NCBI RefSeq assembly: GCF_000767615.3
Contig: NZ_CP009553.3
Coordinates: 3,658,001 to 3,722,000, forward strand
Length of the DNA: 64,000 bases
Reading direction: 5' to 3'
From: Pandoraea pnomenusa
GTDB taxonomy: Bacteria; Pseudomonadota; Gammaproteobacteria; Burkholderiales; Burkholderiaceae
How positions within the stretch are numbered: the stretch's first letter is position 1; each line of letters starts with the position of its first letter. Positions 7,957 through 16,676 of this stretch are shown here, piece by piece. A program made the position numbers and the translations under genes. The notes below the pieces were generated by a model. The model saw only the letters and a program-made list of their open reading frames with translations. It had not been told where the DNA came from and did not search any database.

Positions 7957-10038
7957 TCAGGCGACCTGCCGGCGCAGGTGCCAGAGCAAATATGGCGCCG
8001 CAATCAACATGGCGAGCACGCCCGCCGGAAGCTGCTGCGGAAAGATCAGGGTGCGGCCGAGCCAGTCCGCGGCGATCATCAGCAACGCACCGCACACGCT
8101 GGCGGCGACGGCTTGCGAGCGGGCCTTGCCGAACCCGGCCACTCGGGCCAGATGTGGCGCAAGCAGGCCGACGAACGACAGCGGACCGACCACGAGCGTG
8201 GCCACGGCACTGAGCGCCGCGGCGAGACACCACAGCCACAAGCGCGCGCGTTTGACGTTCACACCGAGCGCCGCCGCGACGGCGTCGCCCATCGGCAGCA
8301 AGTCGAGCCAGCGCGACGCCAGACAGGTGAGCCCCAGTCCGAGGAGCGCTGCGATTGCGGCGCCGGTTGCGACGCCGGTGCCGACAAGATAGGTCAGCCC
8401 CAACATCAACGAGCGCAGCAGGAATGCATTTGCGGTGCCACCGGCGCTCGCGATCGCCACGAGCGACTGTGCCGTGCCGGAGATCGCGACGCCGGCGAGC
8501 AGCATGCGCGTCGGCGAGAAGCCGCCACGGCGCGACAACATCAGCATCACCGCAAGGCTGGCCGCCGCCCCGGCGAGGGAGGCACCGAACAATGTCGACG
8601 CTTGCACGCCAGCGGCGACGAACGTGACGACCAGCACGCCCAGCATGGCCCCGCCGCTCACGCCGAGCAATTCGGGACTCGCCATCGGGTTGCCGCTGAT
8701 ACGCTGCAGCAGCGTGCCCGCCAGTGCAAGCGCGACACCGGCGGCCGCAGACGCGAGCATGCGCGGCGCGCGCCACGGCCATATCACGGCCCACGACCCG
8801 TCGTCCGCCCATTGCCAGCCGGCGAACGTGCGCCCGAGATGCTGCGTCACCCACACGAGTGCAACACCGAGCACCAGCGCCAATGCCAGCCAGCGCAACG
8901 GATGGCGTGCACGTGCGGGCCATGTGGCTTCGGCGGCTGCCACCTCGCCGGCGCGCGTGTGCGCCAACAGCCACAGCAACAGGGGACCACAGAGAAGCGC
9001 CGCTGCCGCGCCGGTCGGCAGCGTGGCGCCATCGAGCAGCGGCAGCGACTGCACAATCTGATCGGTCAGCATCAGCATGAGCGCGCCGATGACCGGCGCC
9101 CACACGAGTTGATCGCGCAACCGTCTCGCACCGGCCAGTCTGACCAGTTGCGGCCCCGCGAGCCCGATGAAGCCGATGATGCCCACGATACTGACGATGC
9201 TCGCAGAGAGTACCGCGGCCACGGCGAGCCCCGCCGTGCGGATCCACGCGATGCGCGCACCGAGTTGCGTGATGCTGCGATCGTCCAACGCGAAAAGCGA
9301 GAGCGGTCTGAGCATTAGCGCGGCCGCCAGGCCGGCGACCAGCACGCGCGGCACCAACGCTCCGACGTCGTGCCAGCCATTCTGTACGAGCGAGCCGGCC
9401 CCCCACGCGAATACACCTACGAGCGCGCGCTCATGGGTCATGGAAACCATGATCGACAGGCCACTGCAATACAGGTTGACAATCATGCCCGCGAGAATCA
9501 CCGGCACGGGCGCGAAGCGGCTGCGCCATGTCAATGCCATCACCGCCGCTATCGCAGCCGCGGCGCCCGCAAGCGCAATTCCGGACTTGAACGCGAGCGC
9601 GATCGGCGGCAACCAGATCGCAGCCGCCGAAAGCGCCAACGACGCCCCCGAGGCCACGCCCAGCGTCAACGGCTCGGCCAACGGATTGCGCAGCACCTGC
9701 TGAAACATCACGCCGGCGAGCGACAGTCCCGCGCCGGCCAGCAATGACATTGCAAGACGCGGCATCCACGCATAGTGCACGAGCAGACCGGCCAGGCCCG
9801 CCGCGCCGACCGGCGCAGCGGATTCCGCCGGATGCGCGATCACGTGGCAAATCGCCAAAAGAAAGGCACCGATGTCGACGCCCGCCGGGCGCAATGCAAA
9901 CAGACTATTCACGGCGAGGACCACCGCCGGCAGACCGAAGAGAAGTGTCAGGCGCCAAAGACCAAGATGCCTGGCAGCCATCGACGCACCTCGACCGGCA
10001 CCGGAAGTCATGGGTCGAAGCGGATTGGGTGCACTCAT
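7957..10038 (-). CDS. Fused iron-siderophore permease (FhuB-like)
   Basis: 693-residue inner-membrane protein made of two tandem FecCD/BtuC-type permease halves (about residues 25-345 and 365-693), the arrangement of FhuB. Each half shows the family core: LAGVMFQQVLRNPLAEPLTLG in half one and LAGTLLQRISGNPMASPELLG in half two, followed by GxLSFVGLxAPH-type coupling regions (VGIIGFIGLAGPQL, VGPLSFVGLLAPHLAR). The start ATG at 10038 overlaps the stop of the binding-protein gene in an ATGA. The product moves a ferric hydroxamate or similar siderophore across the inner membrane together with the ATPase at 5482-6264. Confidence 0.92.
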   Translation of the reverse strand: MSAPNPLRPMTSGAGRGASMAARHLGLWRLTLLFGLPAVVLAVNSLFALRPAGVDIGAFLLAICHVIAHPAESAAPVGAAGLAGLLVHYAWMPRLAMSLLAGAGLSLAGVMFQQVLRNPLAEPLTLGVASGASLALSAAAIWLPPIALAFKSGIALAGAAAAIAAVMALTWRSRFAPVPVILAGMIVNLYCSGLSIMVSMTHERALVGVFAWGAGSLVQNGWHDVGALVPRVLVAGLAAALMLRPLSLFALDDRSITQLGARIAWIRTAGLAVAAVLSASIVSIVGIIGFIGLAGPQLVRLAGARRLRDQLVWAPVIGALMLMLTDQIVQSLPLLDGATLPTGAAAALLCGPLLLWLLAHTRAGEVAAAEATWPARARHPLRWLALALVLGVALVWVTQHLGRTFAGWQWADDGSWAVIWPWRAPRMLASAAAGVALALAGTLLQRISGNPMASPELLGVSGGAMLGVLVVTFVAAGVQASTLFGASLAGAAASLAVMLMLSRRGGFSPTRMLLAGVAISGTAQSLVAIASAGGTANAFLLRSLMLGLTYLVGTGVATGAAIAALLGLGLTCLASRWLDLLPMGDAVAAALGVNVKRARLWLWCLAAALSAVATLVVGPLSFVGLLAPHLARVAGFGKARSQAVAASVCGALLMIAADWLGRTLIFPQQLPAGVLAMLIAAPYLLWHLRRQVA

Positions 10039-10958
10039 GCCGCCGCCCCCGTGAGCGCGCCACGCAGCGCGAGCGCCAGCCTTACCGCGGTCGGGGTGCC
10101 GCCGGTGGGCAACATGACTGGCAGTCGTGCGACGCGCGAGCTCCGAACGAAAGGCATGGCTTGCCACAGCGGGCTTTGTCCAAGCATGCGGAGCAATTCG
10201 GGCTGCGTACCGATCAGCATCGCGCTCGCCGACGTGTCAGCGCCGAGTTGGGTGTAGTCGACCTGCGCCATGCCCTCGGTGTCGCTCGGACGCTTCCATG
10301 CATTCGTCAGCCCAATGGCCGCCAGCGTCCCGCCAAAGACGCTCTCGCGACCAAAGACATGAGTCAGCCGGGTATCGACCGGACTCATCAGGTAGATCGG
10401 CCGGTTTGTCATTCCATACTGCGCGAGCCGATCGCGCACGGCGTGCAGTTGCGCGTCGGTTTGCGCGAGCAATTGCGAGGTTTGCGCAGGTCGGCCCAGC
10501 GCATCGCCGAGCGCGCGAGCCCGCCGCATCGCGAGGAGGTAGCCGTCTTCATGCCGATGCGCGGGGGGCGCCACGAACAGCGGCGCGATCCGGGCGAGCG
10601 AATCCGCGAGCGCACCATGTGCCGGCGTGACGACGATCAGATCAGGGCGCAATGCCTGCATCACCTCGAAGTTGGGCTGAAACAGCAAGCCGACATCGAC
10701 GACATCGTCCGGCATCGCAGGTGTGCCGGCCAGCAGTCGATACCAGAACGGGCGAGCCACCCCCACCGGCGTGACCCCGAGTGCCAGCACCTGCGCGGCC
10801 AATCCCCAGTCGAGCACGACGACGCGTGGCGCTCGACTTGCGACCGGTGGCGACGCGGCCCACGTACGCGCGGCAAGCCAGCGAGGCCCGAGTGCCCCCA
10901 GGCCAAGCGCCGCCACGAGTCCGCGCCGGGTAACTGACACGGGTCGATGCATCACCAT
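10035..10958 (-). CDS. Iron-siderophore periplasmic binding protein (FhuD-like)
   Basis: 307-residue substrate-binding protein. The N-terminus SVTRRGLVAALGLGALG resembles a twin-arginine signal (TRRGLVAAL), as in FhuD-type proteins. The mature part starts near APRVVVLDWGLAAQVLALG and has the two-lobe FecB/FhuD pattern with LRPDLIVVTP and a later WQAMPFVRSSRVARL. Start is ambiguous among ATG 10958 and ATG 10952; the longer frame to 11048 has no supporting residues. First gene of the minus-strand uptake operon, overlapping the permease by 4 nt (ATGA). Its promoter region carries a Fur-like box and is shared with the divergent araC copy 2. Confidence 0.85.
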   Translation of the reverse strand: MVMHRPVSVTRRGLVAALGLGALGPRWLAARTWAASPPVASRAPRVVVLDWGLAAQVLALGVTPVGVARPFWYRLLAGTPAMPDDVVDVGLLFQPNFEVMQALRPDLIVVTPAHGALADSLARIAPLFVAPPAHRHEDGYLLAMRRARALGDALGRPAQTSQLLAQTDAQLHAVRDRLAQYGMTNRPIYLMSPVDTRLTHVFGRESVFGGTLAAIGLTNAWKRPSDTEGMAQVDYTQLGADTSASAMLIGTQPELLRMLGQSPLWQAMPFVRSSRVARLPVMLPTGGTPTAVRLALALRGALTGAAA

Positions 10959-11083
10959 CGAGGGCCAGTCGCCCACGCAAAGGAGTGGTGCGCCACCGCG
11001 ACAGAGCCCTCGGACACCGCCGGACAGCCTGCAGTCCCTCCGGCGCATACCGTATGGATGAGGTTCTGCTGGCCCTCATTTAA

Positions 11084-11102
11084 ATTAATGAGACGTATTA
11101 CC
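11084..11102. promoter_or_regulatory. Fur box candidate, binding protein/araC region
   Basis: ATTAATGAGACGTATTACC matches the 19-bp Fur consensus at about 12 of 19 positions and contains the same ATGAGAC half-site as the box near 4513. It lies 126 nt upstream of the binding-protein start, the same distance as the first box is from the receptor start. Confidence 0.5.
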
Positions 11103-11190
11103 ATTATTAATCGTATCTTGTACCAAAGCCTTGATGGCGATAGGTAGAATACCCGGGATGCTTTTACTGGAAATCACAAAAAATGTTGAG

Positions 11191-11213
11191 AAATGGACAA
11201 TATGTGTCCATTT
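11191..11213. promoter_or_regulatory. 9-bp inverted repeat, candidate AraC operator 2
   Basis: AAATGGACA and TGTCCATTT are perfectly complementary with a 5-nt AT-rich spacer (ATATG), 97 nt upstream of the araC start. The core GACA-N5-TGTC is shared with the element upstream of the first araC gene (4601-4615, spacer ATAAA). Equal spacing and equal context suggest a common binding protein, most simply the AraC paralogues. Confidence 0.5.
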
Positions 11214-11309
11214 CGATGCACTTCGGCTCGCAGGGTGTGCCTTCTCCGTGGCCGCCGGGAATCCCGGATATCCGATCGTGTTAAAGGAGTCTTCGGTGGG
11301 GAAGTCGTC

Positions 11310-12101
11310 ATGAAGGAATTGCTGCTGCGTCGCTACCCCGAGATTCGCCGCCATTTGCCGCGCGACGTCACGCTTGCCGGTCGGGAATGCGAGGACGCCG
11401 AGCGCCAGCCGTGGCATCAGCACCAACATGGCCATGTGGTGATGGCGCTGCGTGGCGTTGTGCGCGTGCTTACGCCGTCGCACACGTGGACGCTGCCCTC
11501 GTCGCGCGCGCTCTGGCTGCCGCCGAATACGCCACATGAGCTTCACGCCGTTGGCCGCATGCATTTCTGCACGATCAGTATCGAGCCAGGCACGGCGCCA
11601 TGGCTGTGGCCCAATGCGCTTGTCCTCACAATCAGCCCGTTGCTGCGGGAATTGACCGTCGACATGCTGCCCGACGGCACGCATTACGCACCCGACAGTC
11701 GCACCGCGCTCTCGGTGCCGCTTCTGATGCGTCTGGTTCGTGAGGCGGCCGCGCCCGGCGAGCATGGCCTGCCATTGCCGAGTTCGGCCAAGCTGCTCGC
11801 GATTTGCGAGCATATGATGACGGCGCCCGCCACCGACTATTCGCTGGAGCGCTGGGGGGAAGAGTTGGGGGCAAGCGGCAAAACCCTCGCGCGCCGCTTC
11901 AAGGACGAGACGGGGATGACGTTCGGCCGCTGGTGCCAGCACATGCGCGCGTCGGAGGCGATCACGCGGCTGGCGGTTGGCGCGTCGGTCGGCGACGTCG
12001 CATTGGCGCTCGGCTATCGGAGTCCGAGCGCGTTCATCGTGATGTTCAAGCGGTTGTTTGGCCGCGCGCCTCAGCAGTATCTCGCAATGCCTGATCGTTG
12101 A
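11310..12101 (+). CDS. AraC-family regulator of the siderophore locus (copy 2)
   Basis: 263-residue paralogue of the regulator at 4667-5452. The cupin-like half has PWHQHQHGHVVMALRGVVRV and PSSRALWLPPNTPHELHAV, almost the same words as in copy 1. The C-terminal AraC domain has LGASGKTLARRFKDETGMTF and YRSPSAFIVMFKRLFGRAP. ATG 11310 gives an N-terminus (MKELLLRRYPEIRRHLPRDV) that aligns with copy 1, and GGGGAAG precedes it. It is divergent from the uptake operon. Having one copy at each end suggests either joint control of receptor and ABC genes or response to two different ligands. Confidence 0.87.
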   Translation: MKELLLRRYPEIRRHLPRDVTLAGRECEDAERQPWHQHQHGHVVMALRGVVRVLTPSHTWTLPSSRALWLPPNTPHELHAVGRMHFCTISIEPGTAPWLWPNALVLTISPLLRELTVDMLPDGTHYAPDSRTALSVPLLMRLVREAAAPGEHGLPLPSSAKLLAICEHMMTAPATDYSLERWGEELGASGKTLARRFKDETGMTFGRWCQHMRASEAITRLAVGASVGDVALALGYRSPSAFIVMFKRLFGRAPQQYLAMPDR

Positions 12102-12159
12102 GCCGCGAACGAACCCTGCACCGGTACTGACACTGGCCCCGGCGCCACGCTCCGCGTTA

Positions 12160-13110
12160 TCAGGTTTGTCCGACGGCCAACGTCGACACCTCGGCGGACG
12201 AAGCCGTCCGCGCGAATACCTTGCGCGAGATCCAGACGGCAAGCACCCCGACCGCGACTCCGGCGACGACATCGACCACATAGTGCCCGCCGTGCGATGG
12301 CGTCGAGATCACCATGAGCGTGTTGAGCACGATGAAAATCGGAAACAGGCGACGAACGTGGCGCATCGCGTAGGCGAAGAGCATCGCCATGACGGTATGA
12401 AACGAGGGAAACGACACCAGCCCCTGCGCCGCTGCGAACGACAGCGTTCGCACATGATCGATCCGGAAGGCAAGATAATCCGACACGGTGGACGCCGTGC
12501 CAGGGTCCTGCACGTTGAAGTGCACGAAGGCGCTTTCGGCGGGAAACGGCGTGGCGATCATCAACACCAGTACGGTGCCGATCATGAACTGGACGACGAA
12601 TTCGGCATAGTCGCGAACGTTGCGGGTGACGACCAGCAAGAATGGCACGCATGCCATCTGAATCCAGGTGGACTGGTAAGCCGCGCCCAACACGGCATCC
12701 AGCCACGCATGCGCGCGCACGGTCTGATATATCGTGGGCCAATGGATGCCGAGCCAGGCATCCGCGGCCACGAGCGAGCTCGCGATGTCGGGGGCGGCAA
12801 GGGTGAGCGACAGATATTGGAAAACGAGTGCGCCGCAGGTGAAGCCGGCGAGCGTGACGATCCAGAGAATGCCCGCGCCGGCGTCGCGATAGAACACTTC
12901 GCGCGCCGTTCCGCGCAACCGGGGCAACCGCGAGATCGCGAGCAGCAACGCGCCGACGGCCAGACTGGCCAGGCCGCGAACGACAATGCGCACGATCTCG
13001 TCGTGCCTTACCACCAGCCCGGCGTGCGCGCCCCACGCAAGATCCACGGCGATCAGCGCAAGATTGAAAAGCCACGTCGCCCAGTAGATCCGCCAGACGG
13101 TCGCCGGCAT
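12160..13110 (-). CDS. PAP2-superfamily integral membrane protein
   Basis: 316-residue membrane protein with about seven hydrophobic segments. The C-terminal third carries the phosphatase signature of the inositolphosphotransferase-like PAP2 group: SFPSFHTVMAMLFAYAMR (catalytic His in PSFHT) and SHGGHYVVDVVAGVAVG (second catalytic His in GGHYVVD). Such enzymes act on lipid phosphates or transfer phospho-head groups at the inner membrane. ATG 13110 has an AGGGGGCG ribosome binding site. It is downstream of the tRNA-Sec gene on the same strand but seems unrelated to it. The substrate is unknown. Confidence 0.8.
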   Translation of the reverse strand: MPATVWRIYWATWLFNLALIAVDLAWGAHAGLVVRHDEIVRIVVRGLASLAVGALLLAISRLPRLRGTAREVFYRDAGAGILWIVTLAGFTCGALVFQYLSLTLAAPDIASSLVAADAWLGIHWPTIYQTVRAHAWLDAVLGAAYQSTWIQMACVPFLLVVTRNVRDYAEFVVQFMIGTVLVLMIATPFPAESAFVHFNVQDPGTASTVSDYLAFRIDHVRTLSFAAAQGLVSFPSFHTVMAMLFAYAMRHVRRLFPIFIVLNTLMVISTPSHGGHYVVDVVAGVAVGVLAVWISRKVFARTASSAEVSTLAVGQT

Positions 13111-13135
13111 TTCGCCCCCTTGTTCACGTCGAAAC

Positions 13136-13151
13136 CGGCGCCCGGGCGCCG
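13136..13151 (-). terminator. 16-bp palindrome after the sel operon
   Basis: CGGCGCCCGGGCGCCG is perfectly self-complementary and lies 34 nt beyond the 3' end of the tRNA-Sec gene, before the PAP2 gene. It is a plausible end of the sel transcript, although no T-run follows on the minus strand. Confidence 0.3.
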
Positions 13152-13184
13152 AAGCGAGAGACTGCACGGCATCATCGGGGGAAG

Positions 13185-13280
13185 TGGCGGAAAGCAGCAG
13201 GAGTCGAACCTACCTGGGAGCGGCTGACGCCCCCAACCGGGTTTGAAGCCCGGCCGCATCACCGGATACGGATGCCTTCC
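13185..13280 (-). tRNA. selC: tRNA-Sec (anticodon UCA)
   Basis: 96-nt selenocysteine tRNA including an encoded CCA end. The minus strand begins GGAAGGCATCCGTATCCGG, has the anticodon loop CUUCAAA with anticodon UCA at 13246-13244, and a long variable arm (GTTGGGGGCGTCAGCCGCTC). The T-arm AGGTTCGACTCCT follows, then the acceptor end GCTTTCCGCCA. The long acceptor/T stack and extra arm match bacterial selC. It lies 15 nt after the selB stop codon on the same strand, so it is probably co-transcribed with selA and selB. Confidence 0.97.
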
Positions 13281-13295
13281 TTCAGACGAAGCGAC

Positions 13296-15209
13296 CTAGG
13301 ACGCCGCACCCCATGTCACACCGGGACGCCGTACGTGGCGATCGCCAACGCGGCGAGTATATCCCGCACGATCGAAGAACTCCAGAATCTGAATCGCGCG
13401 CTTGCGCCCCAACCCCGTGGCATCCCGAAACGTACCCGCCTCAACCGCGCCGTTCGCATGCGCGATCATCTCCGCCAGCGTCTGCACGCACGCTTCGTCG
13501 TAAAAGAGGTCCTTGACGATCTGATGCACGCGGCCCTGCCGGGCAAGCTTGCGAAGCACCCCACGCACGCGTTCCTCCGGCACACCGAGCTCGCGCCCCA
13601 TGTCGCGCACCCACGGCGGATCGAAGCGGCCCTGCGCCACTTTCGGCAGCAACGCCCGCGCCAGTGCCGATTCCTCATCCGTCATTTCGACGCGATGCGT
13701 GGGCAGATGCCACCACGCGCCCGTACGTGCCACCCCGCCTTCGCCGAGCATCGCCTGCATGGCCATGCGCCAGCGCGGCGCGTCCAGCGCCGGCCACGTC
13801 ATCCGTCCCAGGCGCGCCGCATCGAGCCCAGGCTCGTCGGGCAGGCGCGCATGATAATCGCGCAGGGCGTCAAGCACGCGCACCCGCACGGCGTCCCACG
13901 CCCGGGGCGCAAACGCGAGCGACTCGCCCTCCGAACCGGGCAGCACCACCGCGTCCGACGGCCACTGCCATTGCCCAGGCGGCAACCCGGTCAGCGCCAC
14001 GACCTGAGCGCTCGTCAGCCCGAACGGCGACTGCGACAGGAGGGCTTCGAGCCCATCACCGTCGAGAAACTTCGCCACGGCATCGAGCCACGCCAATCGC
14101 GCCGCCGATCGGCGCTTGCGTTCCGGCGCCGCCGGATCGAGCACCCGTCCGCCGCCGACGGTCGCCGTTGCCTGCGGATTGCGCACGATGAAGCGATCGC
14201 CCGGCATCGCACAAACCGGCGCATCGAAGACCAACTGCACGCGCATCGTCCCGCCCGGGGCAAGCGTGTCGCCCCCCAGCAAAACGGTGCGCGCCTGAAC
14301 GTGCGTCGTGCCCAGATGCACATGCAATGGAAACCACTGCGTGAGCGGTGCGCTGGCCTCGAACCAATGCAGGTCGACGTCGATGTGCGTCGAAGGCGCC
14401 GACAGACCGTCGGCGACGATCCAGTCGCCTCGCCCAAGTTGATCGCGCTCCACACCGGCCAGATTCAGCGCGCAACGCTCACCGGCCCTGCCCGCATCGA
14501 CGGGACGATTCTGCGCGTGAATACTGCGCACCCGTACCGGCACCCCCTGCGGCATCACCCGCAGACTGTCGCCCACGCGCACCGTGCCCGCGAACGCCGT
14601 GCCGGTCACGACCGTACCGTGCCCCGGCAACGTGAACACGCGATCCACCGCCAGACGAAATAGCGCGTCGTCGCGCCGTATCGCGTTGCCCGACGCCTTG
14701 AGCGCCTGTGCCGCCGCAACGAGCCGCTCGCGCAACGCCGCCACCCCCGGGTCGTCCGGCGTGGTCGACGACACCGGCACTACCTCGGACTGCGCGAGCG
14801 GCGTGCCGGCCAGCCACCGGTGAATCTCCTGCGTGAGCGTGGCCAGCCGCCCAGCGTCGACGCGATCGGCCTTCGACAACGCCACGACACCGCGTCGCAC
14901 GCCCAACATCGAGAGAATGGCCAGATGCTCGCGCGTCTGCGGCATGATCCCATCGTCAGCGGCGACCACCAGCAGCGCGAAGTCGATGCCGACGGCGCCG
15001 GCCGCCATGGTGTGAATCAGCTTCTCGTGACCGGGCACGTCGATGAACCCGAGCACGTCGCCGTCGGGCAACGGCGTGTACGCATAGCCCAGCTCGATGG
15101 AAATACCGCGCGCCTTTTCTTCCTTCAGACGATCCGTGTCGACGCCGGTGAGCGCGCGAACGAGACTCGTCTTGCCGTGGTCGATGTGTCCTGCCGTGCC
15201 AACGATCAT
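13296..15209 (-). CDS. selB: Selenocysteine-specific elongation factor SelB
   Basis: 637-residue GTPase that binds Sec-tRNA and the SECIS hairpin of the mRNA at the ribosome. The N-terminus [20 protein letters not shown] holds the P-loop, DVPGHE is switch II/G3 and SKAD is the G4 motif. The EF-Tu-like domains II-III follow ([31 protein letters not shown]). The last about 220 residues are winged-helix repeats that bind the SECIS RNA, ending [14 protein letters not shown] and [22 protein letters not shown] 15209 overlaps the selA stop in ATGA. Slightly longer than E. coli SelB (614). Confidence 0.97.
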   Translation of the reverse strand: MIVGTAGHIDHGKTSLVRALTGVDTDRLKEEKARGISIELGYAYTPLPDGDVLGFIDVPGHEKLIHTMAAGAVGIDFALLVVAADDGIMPQTREHLAILSMLGVRRGVVALSKADRVDAGRLATLTQEIHRWLAGTPLAQSEVVPVSSTTPDDPGVAALRERLVAAAQALKASGNAIRRDDALFRLAVDRVFTLPGHGTVVTGTAFAGTVRVGDSLRVMPQGVPVRVRSIHAQNRPVDAGRAGERCALNLAGVERDQLGRGDWIVADGLSAPSTHIDVDLHWFEASAPLTQWFPLHVHLGTTHVQARTVLLGGDTLAPGGTMRVQLVFDAPVCAMPGDRFIVRNPQATATVGGGRVLDPAAPERKRRSAARLAWLDAVAKFLDGDGLEALLSQSPFGLTSAQVVALTGLPPGQWQWPSDAVVLPGSEGESLAFAPRAWDAVRVRVLDALRDYHARLPDEPGLDAARLGRMTWPALDAPRWRMAMQAMLGEGGVARTGAWWHLPTHRVEMTDEESALARALLPKVAQGRFDPPWVRDMGRELGVPEERVRGVLRKLARQGRVHQIVKDLFYDEACVQTLAEMIAHANGAVEAGTFRDATGLGRKRAIQILEFFDRAGYTRRVGDRHVRRPGVTWGAAS

Positions 15210-16663
15210 GCGCGCAACTCCGCAAACTGCAGCGACAACCGCGCCTCGTCCCCCGCTTCGAGACACCGCAAGTCGAGCCACAGCGTCTGATCCGAAATGC
15301 GACCGATCACCGGATACGGCAACGCGCGCAGCGCCGCCTCGAGCCGGGCAAGCGCACGGCCGCTGCCGCGCTTGCCGCCCCCCGCCGGCACGATCGCCAA
15401 CCCGAAACTCGGCAGTTGTTCCACCGGCAACGCACCGCTGCCGATCTGGCTCATCATGGGTGCGGCACGCACGGTGTAAGCCTCGCCCAACGACGCCGCG
15501 AGCACCGGCGCCAGACGCTCGGCCTGCGCCGCCATGTCCGCGCGCGCCCGGGTGAGCAGCCGCAGCGTGGTCAGCCGCTCGGTCAGATGATCCGGGTCCC
15601 GATACAGCCGCAGCACCGGCTCCAGCGCGGCCAGCGTGAGCTTGCCGACGCGCAGCGCGCGCTTGAGCGGATGCTTCTTGATTCTGGCGATGAGGTCCTT
15701 GCGCCCGACGATCATGCCCGCCTGCGGACCACCCAGCAGTTTGTCGCCGGAGAAGGTCACGAGATCGGCGCCCGCCGCGATCGTCTCCTGAACAGTGGTT
15801 TCGTGCGGCAACCCCCATTGCTCCAGCCGCGCGAGCGTGCCGCTGCCAAGGTCGACCGCCACCGGCACGCCGTGCGGCCTCGCGATCTCCACGACCTCGG
15901 CCACGTCCACGCTCCGCGTGAAGCCCGTGACTTCGTAGTTGCTGCAATGCACCTTCATCAGCAACGCGGTCTTCTCGCCGATGGCATTGCGATAGTCGGC
16001 GGGATGCGTGCGATTCGTCGTGCCGATCTCGACCAACCGCGCCCCCGCGTGCGTCATGATGTCGGGAATGCGGAACGCGCCGCCGATCTCGACCAGTTCG
16101 CCGCGCGAGACCACCACTTCGCGACGCCTGGCCAGCGTCGCCAGCATGAGCAGCACCGCGGCGGCATTGTTGTTGACGACCGTGGCCGCCTCCGCGCCGG
16201 TCAGCTCGCACAGCAACGGCGCAACGAGGTCGTCGCGATCGCCGCGTCCGCCAGTCGCCAGATCGAATTCGAGATTCGCCGGGGCGGTGAGCGCCTGCAT
16301 CACCGACTCGACAGCCGACTCGGGCAGCAACGCGCGTCCGAGATTGGTGTGCAGCACGGTGCCCGTCAGGTTGAAAACCGGCCGCAGCGCGGCACGGTTG
16401 CGCTCGGTCAAGGCACGCGATACCCGCGCGCCAAAGGCATCGGGCGTCACGGCATCGCGGGTCAGCGCGCCCGCCAGCGCCGCCGCACGGCACGCATCGA
16501 GATCTTGACGCAACGCCGCCGTAACCTGAACGCGTCCGAAGTCGGCCAACGCCGCCTCGAAGACCGGCATTCCCAGCAACCGGTCGACCGAAGGCAATTC
16601 CGCCGCGCCCGCCAAGGCGTCATTGTCCGCCGGCTGGCGCGTCATCGCCGTCGTTCCCGTCAT
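15206..16663 (-). CDS. selA: L-seryl-tRNA(Sec) selenium transferase
   Basis: 485-residue PLP enzyme converting Ser-tRNA(Sec) to Sec-tRNA(Sec) with selenophosphate. The PLP lysine is in [18 protein letters not shown]. Other family words are [31 protein letters not shown] and [16 protein letters not shown] 16663 has GAGGGGAGA upstream and lies 13 nt after fdhE; the longer ORF start lacks support. selB follows with a 4-nt overlap. Selenophosphate synthetase (selD), needed to feed this enzyme, is not in the window. Confidence 0.97.
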   Translation of the reverse strand: MTGTTAMTRQPADNDALAGAAELPSVDRLLGMPVFEAALADFGRVQVTAALRQDLDACRAAALAGALTRDAVTPDAFGARVSRALTERNRAALRPVFNLTGTVLHTNLGRALLPESAVESVMQALTAPANLEFDLATGGRGDRDDLVAPLLCELTGAEAATVVNNNAAAVLLMLATLARRREVVVSRGELVEIGGAFRIPDIMTHAGARLVEIGTTNRTHPADYRNAIGEKTALLMKVHCSNYEVTGFTRSVDVAEVVEIARPHGVPVAVDLGSGTLARLEQWGLPHETTVQETIAAGADLVTFSGDKLLGGPQAGMIVGRKDLIARIKKHPLKRALRVGKLTLAALEPVLRLYRDPDHLTERLTTLRLLTRARADMAAQAERLAPVLAASLGEAYTVRAAPMMSQIGSGALPVEQLPSFGLAIVPAGGGKRGSGRALARLEAALRALPYPVIGRISDQTLWLDLRCLEAGDEARLSLQFAELRA

Positions 16664-16676
16664 GGCGTCTCTCCCC

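Larger units (their letters stand above)
10959..11309. other. Divergent regulatory region of the uptake operon and araC copy 2
   Basis: No gene. This AT-rich stretch holds a Fur-like box (11084-11102), a perfect inverted repeat (11191-11213) and probable promoters for both directions. TCATT-taaatt-AATGA (11076-11091) is a further symmetric element overlapping the Fur-like box. Confidence 0.6.

Noticed and set aside
6257..9406. A 1049-aa fusion protein with exporter at its C-terminus
   Set aside because: The upstream half of this frame is the shadow of the fused permease. The exporter has its own ATG at 7915 with a ribosome binding site.
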